Part shown: positions 1 to 6,198 of the stretch, piece by piece | How positions within the stretch are numbered: the first letter of the stretch is position 1 | How the letters are laid out: each line of letters begins with the position of its first letter | From: Gammaproteobacteria bacterium | Lineage (GTDB): Bacteria; Pseudomonadota; Gammaproteobacteria; UBA11654 | NCBI GenBank assembly: GCA_002718375.1 | Contig: PBEI01000016.1 | Span: 30,233-40,623 of the forward strand | Reading direction: 5' to 3' | DNA length: 10,391 nt | Position numbers and translations under genes: made by a program | Notes under the pieces: model-generated | Seen by the model: the letters and a program-made list of their open reading frames with translations, nothing else | Databases searched by the model: none | What the model was told of the DNA's origin: nothing

Positions 1-29
1 TTATCTGAGACTTCGTAGAGTGTTCTAAA

Positions 30-1310
30 TCAGATCATATTTTTGATGAGCTCATCACCAAACTCGCTGCACTTTACAGGTGTGATATTTCCCATTAACC
101 TTGCAAAGTCATAGGTAACAGTTTTCTTTTGTATAGTTGCATCCATTGATTGAACGATGAGATCAGCTGCTTCTATCCAGCCCATATATCTCAGCATCAT
201 TTCACCTGATAGTATCACTGAACCAGGATTTACTTTATCTAGGTCTGTATATTTTGGAGCTGTACCATGAGTTGCCTCAAATACTGCATGGCCGGTGGCA
301 TTATTCATGTTTCCACCTGGCGCTATTCCAATTCCACCTACTTGCGCTGCTAGTGCATCAGACAAATAATCGCCATTGAGGTTCATTGTTGCGATGACAT
401 CAAATTCAGATGGCCTGGTAAGAACTTGTTGAAGTGTTATGTCAGCAATCGCGTCTTTAACCAAGATCGCTCCATTTTCGATGGCATCATTTTGTTCTTG
501 ATTGGCAGTATCTTCACCCTTTTCTGCTTTTGTTCTTTCCCATTGATCCCATGTATAAACATCATCACCATACTCTCTTTCGGCAAGTTCATAACCCCAG
601 TTTCTGAAAGCACCTTCAGTGAATTTCATGATATTGCCTTTATGAACAAAGGTGACACTTTTTCTACCATTCTCTATTGCATAATCAAAAGCTGATCTTA
701 GAAGCCTTTCAGAACCCTCAAGAGAAATCGGCTTGATTCCTATGCCTGAAGATTGAGGAAAACGAATTTTTGCATATTCTTCAGGAAATGATTCTTTAAA
801 GAGTGATAGGAATTTTTCATTGGGCTCTGTTCCTTGTTCAAATTCAATTCCAGCATAAATGTCTTCGGTATTCTCTCTAAAAATGACCATATCGACATTT
901 TCAGGATTCTTAATAGGAGAGGGCACCCCTTGATACCATCTAACAGGCCTCAGACAGACATATAAATCGAGTAATTGTCTAAGGGCTACATTCAAAGATC
1001 TCATTCCGCCTCCGATAGGAGTAGTAAGCGGACCTTTTATTGAAACCAGATATTCTCTGCACTTCTCAATGGTGTCATCTGGAAGCCAATTATTGAATTT
1101 ATTGAATGCTTTTTCGCCTGCGTAAACCTCTAGCCAGTTTATCTTTCTTTCCCCTTCATATGCCTTTTCAACTGCTGCATCAAATACTCTGACTGATGCT
1201 TTCCAAATATCTGGACCGATTCCATCACCTTCAATAAACGGGATTATGGGTTCATTTGGGACTTGAAGTTTACCGTTATCCATCCGGATTTTTGAACCAT
1301 TTTCTGACAT
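30..1310 (-). CDS. icd: NADP-dependent isocitrate dehydrogenase
   Basis: This cytoplasmic TCA-cycle enzyme oxidises and decarboxylates isocitrate to 2-oxoglutarate, making NADPH. At 426 aa it is close to the 416-aa E. coli Icd and matches it nearly end to end. Visible residues are the substrate loop [12 protein letters not shown] with Ser105 (the serine phosphorylated by AceK in E. coli), Arg111, Arg121, Arg145, Tyr152, Lys224, and metal ligands Asp290 and Asp314/Asp318. The HGTAPKY motif (348-354) supplies the Lys/Tyr pair that selects NADP over NAD, supported by Tyr400 and Arg404. Residues 245-285 differ most from E. coli. The chosen ATG has AGAGG only 1 nt upstream and a weaker TAGG 11 nt upstream; the next in-frame ATG (codon 10) has no ribosome site. 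It follows the alpha/beta-hydrolase gene in the same direction after 79 nt but has its own candidate promoter. No aceK is in the window, so control by phosphorylation is only a family-based possibility. Confidence 0.97.
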   Translation of the reverse strand: MSENGSKIRMDNGKLQVPNEPIIPFIEGDGIGPDIWKASVRVFDAAVEKAYEGERKINWLEVYAGEKAFNKFNNWLPDDTIEKCREYLVSIKGPLTTPIGGGMRSLNVALRQLLDLYVCLRPVRWYQGVPSPIKNPENVDMVIFRENTEDIYAGIEFEQGTEPNEKFLSLFKESFPEEYAKIRFPQSSGIGIKPISLEGSERLLRSAFDYAIENGRKSVTFVHKGNIMKFTEGAFRNWGYELAEREYGDDVYTWDQWERTKAEKGEDTANQEQNDAIENGAILVKDAIADITLQQVLTRPSEFDVIATMNLNGDYLSDALAAQVGGIGIAPGGNMNNATGHAVFEATHGTAPKYTDLDKVNPGSVILSGEMMLRYMGWIEAADLIVQSMDATIQKKTVTYDFARLMGNITPVKCSEFGDELIKNMI

Positions 1311-1347
1311 ACCTCTAATAACCTAGCTCATTATGTGTTCGTGCCAC

Positions 1348-1376
1348 ATTATGTATACTTTGGTTTTTGAATACAA
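1348..1376 (-). promoter_or_regulatory. Candidate sigma70 promoter for icd
   Basis: Read on the minus strand, TTGTAT (plus 1371-1376) and CATAAT (plus 1348-1353) are separated by 17 bp. The -10 matches 5 of 6 consensus bases and the -35 matches 3 of 6. The predicted start near 1341 gives a leader of about 30 nt. A second CATAATG lies 18 bp downstream (plus 1329-1335), so a direct repeat of this heptamer flanks the start site. Confidence 0.4.
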
Positions 1377-1389
1377 GAGCTTCAGAGAA

Positions 1390-2193
1390 TTAGTGTCTCT
1401 CAAGGAAGTCAAAAAGAATCTCACAAAAAGCAATTTTTTGCTCCTTTCCAGCTACAACATGAGCTACATCCTCCATCAAAACCCCCTCAGCATTCGGTAT
1501 GCCTTCTTCAAGTGGCAATGTGGTTCTTGGACCTGTCACGAGATCTTTGCCAGCATGGATAATCAAAGTTGGTGCAGAGATCTCATTTAATCTGTCTTTG
1601 ACATCATGATTTATGCAAGCCTCAACCAGCCTTGCATGTGTTTCATAATTTCCATTGAGTTCCTTCCACCCAGCATTTGGACCCAATAATTTTTCTCTGT
1701 TTTCATTGTAATATTCTGGTAGAAAAGAATAGATCGAAACTTTTTCCTGAAACGTCAGAAAACCTGAATCACGATGCACATCTCTGAATAATTTCAACTG
1801 ATCATAAAGATAAGTATCGCAATATGCCCACGCGCCCATGTTGACCATGCTTCTAACCAGATCTGGTCGATTGATCGCTATTTCCTGTGCAACGCAGCAA
1901 CCCATGCCGACCAATCCAATGAGGTGCACATTGCTCCATCCCAGATGATCCAAGAGGCCAGTCAAATCGTCAGCATGCATTCTCATTGATGGTTTAATAC
2001 TGGGATCATCAGTGGAATCAGCAATTCCTCTGTAGTCAAAAACTAAAACTTGATATTTATCGGTCAATCCTCTTGCCAAGAGTCCTTCATTGCCATGACA
2101 AAATGTTCCCCATCCGCCCATGCAAACTGCTGGATCTCCTTCACCATGTATTTCATAGTACATTTCATGATTATTTATATTGATACTTGGCAT
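1390..2193 (-). CDS. Alpha/beta-hydrolase-fold protein lacking the nucleophile serine
   Basis: The 267-aa length and motif order fit a single-domain alpha/beta hydrolase: FDYRGIADS (52-60, the usual DxRGxGxS), a nucleophile-elbow region at 90-103, HAGKDLVTG (213-221) carrying the acid Asp217, and EDVAHVVAGKE (241-251) carrying His245. The expected GxSxG elbow reads G-L-V-G-M-G-C-C (93-100). Aligned on the following VAQE helix, the serine position is Gly96 (codon GGC), with Cys99 and Cys100 just after it. The usual HG of the oxyanion strand also reads GGW (26-28). The protein may therefore not be an ordinary serine hydrolase, and its substrate cannot be stated. There is no signal peptide, so it is probably cytoplasmic. 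AGGAG lies 5 nt before the ATG, which supports the start. It is transcribed divergently from the RCCR-like gene. Confidence 0.8.
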   Translation of the reverse strand: MPSININNHEMYYEIHGEGDPAVCMGGWGTFCHGNEGLLARGLTDKYQVLVFDYRGIADSTDDPSIKPSMRMHADDLTGLLDHLGWSNVHLIGLVGMGCCVAQEIAINRPDLVRSMVNMGAWAYCDTYLYDQLKLFRDVHRDSGFLTFQEKVSIYSFLPEYYNENREKLLGPNAGWKELNGNYETHARLVEACINHDVKDRLNEISAPTLIIHAGKDLVTGPRTTLPLEEGIPNAEGVLMEDVAHVVAGKEQKIAFCEILFDFLERH

Positions 2194-2222
2194 ATTAGCT
2201 CCTGAATTTTATTCACTTAAAA

Positions 2223-2251
2223 ATTATATAGACTGCCATCTGGCTGTTCTA
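2223..2251 (-). promoter_or_regulatory. Candidate promoter for the alpha/beta-hydrolase gene with a dyad in the spacer
   Basis: On the minus strand a perfect TATAAT (plus 2223-2228) lies 17 bp downstream of a weak TAGAAC (plus 2246-2251). The start would be near 2216, about 22 nt before the ATG. The spacer holds the inverted repeat GCCA-TC-TGGC (plus 2235-2244). A good -10, a poor -35 and a spacer dyad fit a promoter controlled by a regulator, although no regulator is identified. Confidence 0.4.
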
Positions 2252-2270
2252 TTACTTTCTTTGCCAAATA

Positions 2271-2285
2271 CTGTTAGTCTGACAG
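2271..2285. promoter_or_regulatory. 15-bp inverted repeat in the divergent control region
   Basis: CTGTTAGTCTGACAG is a near-palindrome of form CTGTnAGtCTnACAG, with 6 of 7 pairs matching around one central base. It lies 54 bp before the RCCR-like start codon, between the two divergent genes, and could be an operator. I find no convincing -35/-10 pair for the plus-strand gene in the 145-bp gap. Confidence 0.3.
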
Positions 2286-2338
2286 TGAAAAAATGAAATA
2301 GGGGATCACTCATTAATAGCAAAGAGACAAAGACAATA

Positions 2339-3142
2339 ATGGAGTTTCTCAGTGAGAATCCTGATGTAGATGTCAGTGCTGCATGGGAACGTTGTTGGGG
2401 TATTCAAACCAAGATAATCGAAAGGGTAAAGGCTCGATATGATGTAATAAGACACCCATCATGTGATGGGAGAGAGTATTTTGTTTCAGATGAACACGAA
2501 GTTCATGGGAAAATGGAGGGTTCATTCAATTCATATACAGGTGATGAAGTCGATTGGTTGGTTCACTCTTGGATCGGAAATAGACAAAAAAGCATTTTGG
2601 ATATCAATGCTACAGTTTTTTTAGGCCAAATGAATCAAGTCCCACACTTAACAATTATTTTTGGAACAATACCCAGATTATATTTTTATGCGGAATATAC
2701 TCCCAGAATGGATTTGAGAACCAATCCAGATTATGTATCTAAGTACTATGAGCCAGTGAATCAAGATTTTTTGGAATTTCGAGCCAATCAGGATTGGACT
2801 CGTTTTGTTAGTCACGGAACTTATTTAAGATCGCTTATGTCTCCGATCTGTGTAAGCTCCCATGCAGAACTCAATGATGCAAATATTGATTATTGTGAAG
2901 ATTATTTAGAGAAATTTATTCAGCGTTGGTTTGATTGGCTAGATGAAGCTGAAGAATTGCCAATAGAGAGAAGAGATGAGCAACAAAAATATGATTATGC
3001 AGTGAGAGAATTGGGGTACAGAAATGACCCAATGAATATACTCCCTATCCAAGTATTTGGAGAAGAGGAAGCAAATCGAATGCTAGAGATGCGAATTGGT
3101 ACTGAGCAAATTGCTCAAACAAAAGATAGATGGAATCAATGA
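2339..3142 (+). CDS. Protein resembling red chlorophyll catabolite reductase (RCCR)
   Basis: This 267-aa soluble protein has no signal or membrane segment. By eye it resembles plant RCCR, a ferredoxin-dependent bilin reductase that reduces the open-chain tetrapyrrole made from pheophorbide. The likeness runs in order along the chain: VDWLVHSWI (71-79), ILDINATVFLG (86-96), TPRMDLRTNPDYVSKYYE (121-138; plant form PxRKDLxxxPDYLxxxYx), YLRSLMSPI (162-170), IERRD (209-213) and VFGEEEANRM (239-248). From memory, Glu154 and Asp291 were proposed as pocket residues in Arabidopsis RCCR; hand alignment puts Glu60 and Asp230 there. The length fits mature RCCR without its plastid transit peptide. The only in-frame start is the ATG at 2339, which lacks a clear Shine-Dalgarno. 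The end overlaps the response regulator in an ATGA junction, so the two are co-expressed. Natural substrate and activity are unknown; another ferredoxin-dependent bilin reductase role is possible. Confidence 0.65.
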   Translation: MEFLSENPDVDVSAAWERCWGIQTKIIERVKARYDVIRHPSCDGREYFVSDEHEVHGKMEGSFNSYTGDEVDWLVHSWIGNRQKSILDINATVFLGQMNQVPHLTIIFGTIPRLYFYAEYTPRMDLRTNPDYVSKYYEPVNQDFLEFRANQDWTRFVSHGTYLRSLMSPICVSSHAELNDANIDYCEDYLEKFIQRWFDWLDEAEELPIERRDEQQKYDYAVRELGYRNDPMNILPIQVFGEEEANRMLEMRIGTEQIAQTKDRWNQ

Positions 3143-3822
3143 CTCATATGACTAAAGCACTATTGATTGATGATGATCAAAAGCTTGGCGATTTATTAAA
3201 GAATTATCTGAAATCTTTTGAAATCGAATTATCCGTTGTCAATGACCCAAGAAAAGCAATTGAAACCATAAACAGAAAAGATCCAGACCTGTTGATACTT
3301 GATGTGATGATGCCACATATTAATGGATTTGAGCTCTGTAAAATGATCAGACAAGAATCTGATAAGCCAATCATTATTTTGAGCGCGAGAGGAGAGGCTG
3401 ATGATAAGATCAAAGGAATTGATTTAGGTGCTGATGATTATTTATCCAAACCGTTTGAGGCAAGAGAATTGGTCGCAAGAGTCCATAGTCTTCTTAGAAG
3501 AACGCAAAAGGGCTCAACATTTGGATCAGATCAAATTTTTCAAATTGACCAACAGAGACTTGAAGTTTCCCTCAATGGGAATGTTTTAGACTTGACCACC
3601 AAAGAGTTTGAGCTCATGGATCTATTCATAAAGAACCCAGGAATGATTTTTTCCAGAGATGAAATCATCAAGGAAATCAAAGGCATTGATGCTCATTTAT
3701 TCTCAAGATCGATTGATATTCTCATTTCAAGATTGAGACATAAGATCGAAGACGACCCAAAAGAGCCAAAATTAATAAAGACCATATGGGGAAAGGGCTA
3801 TATGTTTGTCGATACTAGGTAG
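3139..3822 (+). CDS. OmpR-family response regulator
   Basis: A DNA-binding response regulator of 227 aa with a receiver domain (about 4-120) and a C-terminal winged helix (about 130-224). Receiver signatures are the acidic Asp11-Asp12-Asp13, phospho-acceptor Asp55 in LLILDVMMP, Ser82 in ILSAR, Tyr101 and Lys104 in SKPF. The output domain has TTKEFELM (153-160), the recognition region RSIDILISRLRHKI (190-203) and the closing IWGKGYMFV, most like RstA and CpxR. I chose the ATG at 3139, which overlaps the TGA of the preceding gene by 4 nt; ATG 3130 adds three residues, and ATG 3148 would start at MTKALLIDDD, also acceptable. The partner kinase follows after 7 nt. Target genes are unknown; its own operon and the divergent alpha/beta-hydrolase gene are natural candidates. 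Confidence 0.93.
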   Translation: MTHMTKALLIDDDQKLGDLLKNYLKSFEIELSVVNDPRKAIETINRKDPDLLILDVMMPHINGFELCKMIRQESDKPIIILSARGEADDKIKGIDLGADDYLSKPFEARELVARVHSLLRRTQKGSTFGSDQIFQIDQQRLEVSLNGNVLDLTTKEFELMDLFIKNPGMIFSRDEIIKEIKGIDAHLFSRSIDILISRLRHKIEDDPKEPKLIKTIWGKGYMFVDTR

Positions 3823-3829
3823 ATGAGGC

Positions 3830-5179
3830 ATGTTTCAGCGGATTAACTCACTTTCGATCAAGCTATTTGGAGTGTTCTTAATCACTGGCATCGCATATTT
3901 TTATCTTCTTGATTTTGGCGTCAGGTCTTTGATTTTGAATGAAGAGGTAAGAGATACGCTGGATTACTATCAAACCAGCTATTTAGGCAATTTAATGGAG
4001 GATCTTGGTTATCCACCAAATGCTCAAACCGCCGCTAAAATTACAGAAGATATGCCTTTTGATATTTTGATTACAGGGGGTGGTTTTGAGTGGAGTTCAA
4101 CCGATAAGTTTCCAAATACAGATGAAATTGATTTTCAGCCAAGCAGATGGGATAGCATCAAAATAAATAATGGAAATGATCAAGCTCCAAAAATAGTTGA
4201 AGATTCAAAATTTGCCAGATACCAATACAGAACCTACTTTCAAATTCCATATGGCGAATACATCATCACTATGGTCAATCCAAAGGTTTCGATTGAAGCT
4301 GGACCGACATATCTATTCGAGGCAATTGCTTTGATCAGTCTTTCGATTCTCCTGTTAACCTTCCTTCTTGTAAAGAGAATGATCAATCCCATTCAAAATA
4401 TTCAACAAGCTGCGACCAAGATTGGACAGGGAGATTTGAAACATAGAATAAATGTAAGCAGAGAGGATGAACTGGGTGTTTTAGCTAAGGAAATCAACTT
4501 TCTTGCTGACAATGTTGTCGAAATGCTGGAAGCGAAACAACGATTAAACATGGGTGTCAGCCATGAACTGAGGTCTCCGCTGACAAGAGCCAAGCTTCAA
4601 GTCGAAATGCTCAATGATCCAATCAAGCGAGAAAATTTATTGGATGAAATACAGGCCATGGAAAGCATCATATCCACGCTACTAGAAAGTGAAGCGATCA
4701 ATTATGGGCACAAGAAATTAGATCTGGGGATTGTTGATATTCATAAAACAATAGAGGACTTAATCTCCACTTCTCAGTTTCTTGAGGGCATAAAAATTCG
4801 GTTTGACTTTTGTGAAGAGATCACAATTGATGCTGATCCAATATTATTTCAAGTGATGTTAAAGAATATACTAGAGAACGCCTCAAGATATACGTCAGAC
4901 AAGAAAAAGCAGATCGATGTTGAGACTCATCAAGATGATCATTCCATTGAGATAACAATAAGAGACTATGGTCCTGGATTAAATATGAAGGATATTGAGA
5001 AGGTTTTTGAGCCTTTTTACAGAGCAGAGGAGTCAAGAAGCAGGAATAGCGGCGGTTATGGTTTGGGCTTATATCTCACAAAGCAAATAGTTGATGCACA
5101 TGGCGGTCAAATCTCAATTCGAAATCATGAAAACAATGGCGCTGAGGTTCGCGTTATTTTACCTACTGAACAGAGTTGA
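3830..5179 (+). CDS. Membrane sensor histidine kinase (CpxA/RstB type)
   Basis: An inner-membrane kinase of 449 aa, likely partner of the adjacent regulator. Order: short cytoplasmic start, membrane segment about 11-28, periplasmic sensor about 35-160, second membrane segment about 162-181, HAMP linker (183-235, with NPIQNIQQAATKIGQGDL), phospho-acceptor His245 in VSHELRSPLTR, N box LKNILENASRY (344-354), G1 DYGPGL (379-384), F box FEPFYR (393-398) and G2 GGYGLGL (408-414). All catalytic motifs are intact. The roughly 125-residue periplasmic domain matches no named sensor fold I recognise, so the signal is unknown. The ATG lies 7 nt after the regulator stop; GAGG is only 1 nt before it and AGGT is 9 nt before, so initiation may rely on coupling. 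The operon ends here, just before a hairpin with a T-run. Confidence 0.93.
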   Translation: MFQRINSLSIKLFGVFLITGIAYFYLLDFGVRSLILNEEVRDTLDYYQTSYLGNLMEDLGYPPNAQTAAKITEDMPFDILITGGGFEWSSTDKFPNTDEIDFQPSRWDSIKINNGNDQAPKIVEDSKFARYQYRTYFQIPYGEYIITMVNPKVSIEAGPTYLFEAIALISLSILLLTFLLVKRMINPIQNIQQAATKIGQGDLKHRINVSREDELGVLAKEINFLADNVVEMLEAKQRLNMGVSHELRSPLTRAKLQVEMLNDPIKRENLLDEIQAMESIISTLLESEAINYGHKKLDLGIVDIHKTIEDLISTSQFLEGIKIRFDFCEEITIDADPILFQVMLKNILENASRYTSDKKKQIDVETHQDDHSIEITIRDYGPGLNMKDIEKVFEPFYRAEESRSRNSGGYGLGLYLTKQIVDAHGGQISIRNHENNGAEVRVILPTEQS

Positions 5180-5203
5180 TTCTTTTTACTTTCTCCTTAT
5201 AGA
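5176..5203 (+). promoter_or_regulatory. Weak candidate promoter for the ferredoxin-GST pair
   Basis: TTGATT (5176-5181, 4 of 6 to consensus) and TATAGA (5198-5203, 4 of 6) are separated by 16 bp, overlapping the end of the kinase gene. A start near 5210 would place the following hairpin at the very 5' end of the ferredoxin mRNA. The call rests only on motif spacing. Confidence 0.3.
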
Positions 5204-5212
5204 AAAATGAAT

Positions 5213-5243
5213 AAATCTATGCTCTAATCGGCGTAGATTTTTT
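5213..5243 (+). terminator. Hairpin with T-run between kinase and ferredoxin genes
   Basis: Left arm AAATCTATGC (5213-5222) and right arm GCGTAGATTT (5231-5240) pair over 10 positions, one a G-U pair, around an 8-nt loop. Three further T residues follow, making a run of six. This has the form of an intrinsic terminator for the two-component operon, though the stem is AT-rich and of modest strength. The T-run touches the AGGAG ribosome site of the ferredoxin gene (5244-5248), so it could instead be a leader attenuator or 5' stabilising hairpin. Confidence 0.55.
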
Positions 5244-5253
5244 AGGAGAAGTC

Positions 5254-5571
5254 ATGCCAAAAATACATGTTATTGACAGCGAAGGTGAAGAGCATACAGT
5301 TGAGGGACAGGTTGGTCTCTCTCTAATGGAAAGCCTGAGAGATTTAGATAATGGAGTGCTCGCATTGTGCGGAGGCATGTGCTCTTGTGCGACATGTCAT
5401 TGTTATATTGAGGAATCATGGTCAACCAAACTAGGAGAGCGTAGCGATGATGAGCAAGAGCTATTGGAGGACCTCGACTCTTTTAAGGAAGAGCAATCGC
5501 GATTGTCCTGCCAGGTCGAATTTTCAAATGAAATGGATGGGATAAGGGTTGAAATTGCACCAGATGAATAA
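5254..5571 (+). CDS. Adrenodoxin-type [2Fe-2S] ferredoxin
   Basis: A small acidic cytoplasmic electron carrier of 105 aa. The cluster ligands are Cys39, Cys45, Cys48 and Cys86 in the C-x5-C-x2-C-xn-C pattern of the adrenodoxin/putidaredoxin group. The segments SLMESLRD (23-30), CGGMCSCATCHCY (39-51) and RLSCQVEF (83-90) match the ferredoxins that usually serve bacterial cytochrome P450s and related oxygenases rather than plant-type photosynthetic ferredoxins. Two further cysteines, Cys43 and Cys50, lie inside the cluster loop. AGGAG sits 5 nt before the ATG. The GST-like gene follows after 9 nt, so the two form a transcription unit. No P450 or ferredoxin reductase gene is in the window, so the partner must be encoded elsewhere unless it is the RCCR-like protein 2.1 kb upstream. 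Confidence 0.93.
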   Translation: MPKIHVIDSEGEEHTVEGQVGLSLMESLRDLDNGVLALCGGMCSCATCHCYIEESWSTKLGERSDDEQELLEDLDSFKEEQSRLSCQVEFSNEMDGIRVEIAPDE

Positions 5572-5580
5572 GGAAATTAA

Positions 5581-6198
5581 ATGATTACAGTTTTTCATGC
5601 GGCCGGAAGTCGATCGGTCAGAATTATTTGGCTTCTTGAAGAGTTAGGGCTGGATTACGAGCTAGAAGTTATAAAAAGGGGAGAGATCAACGAGGCTTTC
5701 TTAGAAGCAAGTCCATTTACAAAATTGCCAACGATCAAAGATGACGACATTGTGATGTCAGAATCTGTTGCAATCGTCCAGTACATACTACAGAAATATG
5801 GAGAAGGAAGATTGGAGCCTGATCATGACTCTAAGGAATATGCTGAATATCTCCAATGGCTTAATTTTGGCGAATCTGTATTGATTGATCCGATCGTGTC
5901 CATTCTGATTAATAAGGTATTCAGGCCAGAGGAGCATCGACATGAATATTCCATTCAAAGTGCTGAAAAGTCTTTTGAAAAGATTATCAAAACATTGAAT
6001 TCAATCATGGAAGGCAGGACTTATATCATGGGAGATGATTTTACAGCTGCTGATATCATCAATGGGTATACTTTGAGACTGGCAAATAATTTACAATTAT
6101 TATCAGGTGAGCCTGGAACGGAAAATGTGGTTAATTATTTTAAAACCATGGAGAGCCGGTACGCTTACCAAAAAGCAATATCCGATACTAAATCTTAG
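5581..6198 (+). CDS. Glutathione S-transferase-like protein
   Basis: A 205-aa two-domain cytoplasmic protein of the GST superfamily. The N-terminal thioredoxin fold (1-75) shows ITVFHAAGSRSVRIIWLLEE, with Ser10 or Ser12 as candidate glutathione-activating residue, then the cis-proline region FTKLPTI (46-52) and the gamma-glutamyl-binding SES (59-61). The helical C-terminal domain (about 85-200) includes YIMGDDFTAADI (147-158), the usual N-capping box. Length is typical for a bacterial GST. AAGGAAAT lies just before the ATG, and the gene sits 9 nt after the ferredoxin. Conjugation, dehalogenation, isomerisation and peroxidase roles are all known in this superfamily, and the sequence does not choose between them. 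Its last 11 bp overlap the end of the amidase gene on the other strand. Confidence 0.9.
   Translation: MITVFHAAGSRSVRIIWLLEELGLDYELEVIKRGEINEAFLEASPFTKLPTIKDDDIVMSESVAIVQYILQKYGEGRLEPDHDSKEYAEYLQWLNFGESVLIDPIVSILINKVFRPEEHRHEYSIQSAEKSFEKIIKTLNSIMEGRTYIMGDDFTAADIINGYTLRLANNLQLLSGEPGTENVVNYFKTMESRYAYQKAISDTKS

Noticed and set aside
1..29. Possible gene end at the left edge
   Set aside because: Only 29 nt lie beyond the icd stop codon, and no reading frame or hairpin there can be supported.
426..695. Plus-strand open frame of 89 codons inside icd
   Set aside because: It lies wholly antisense to a strongly conserved enzyme, has low-complexity Phe/Ile-rich content and no recognisable domain.
1329..1353. 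CATTATG direct repeat upstream of icd as a regulator site
   Set aside because: The heptamers are AT-rich and one is simply the candidate -10 element; kept only as a remark in the promoter entry.
1384..1400. Short AGAGA/TCTCT repeat at the end of the alpha/beta-hydrolase gene as a terminator
   Set aside because: Only five base pairs, and no T-run follows in the direction of transcription.
1333..1590. Plus-strand open frame overlapping the 3' end of the alpha/beta-hydrolase gene
   Set aside because: Most of it is antisense to the Asp217/His245 region of the hydrolase-fold gene, and the translation resembles nothing.
3130..3138. Earlier ATG for the response regulator
   Set aside because: It would add only Met-Glu-Ser before the receiver; the ATGA overlap at 3139 is the usual coupling junction and the domain starts right after it.
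5254..6198. Ferredoxin-GST pair as part of a cytochrome P450 or aromatic-degradation operon
   Set aside because: The ferredoxin type fits, but no P450, reductase, dioxygenase or other degradation gene is present in the window.
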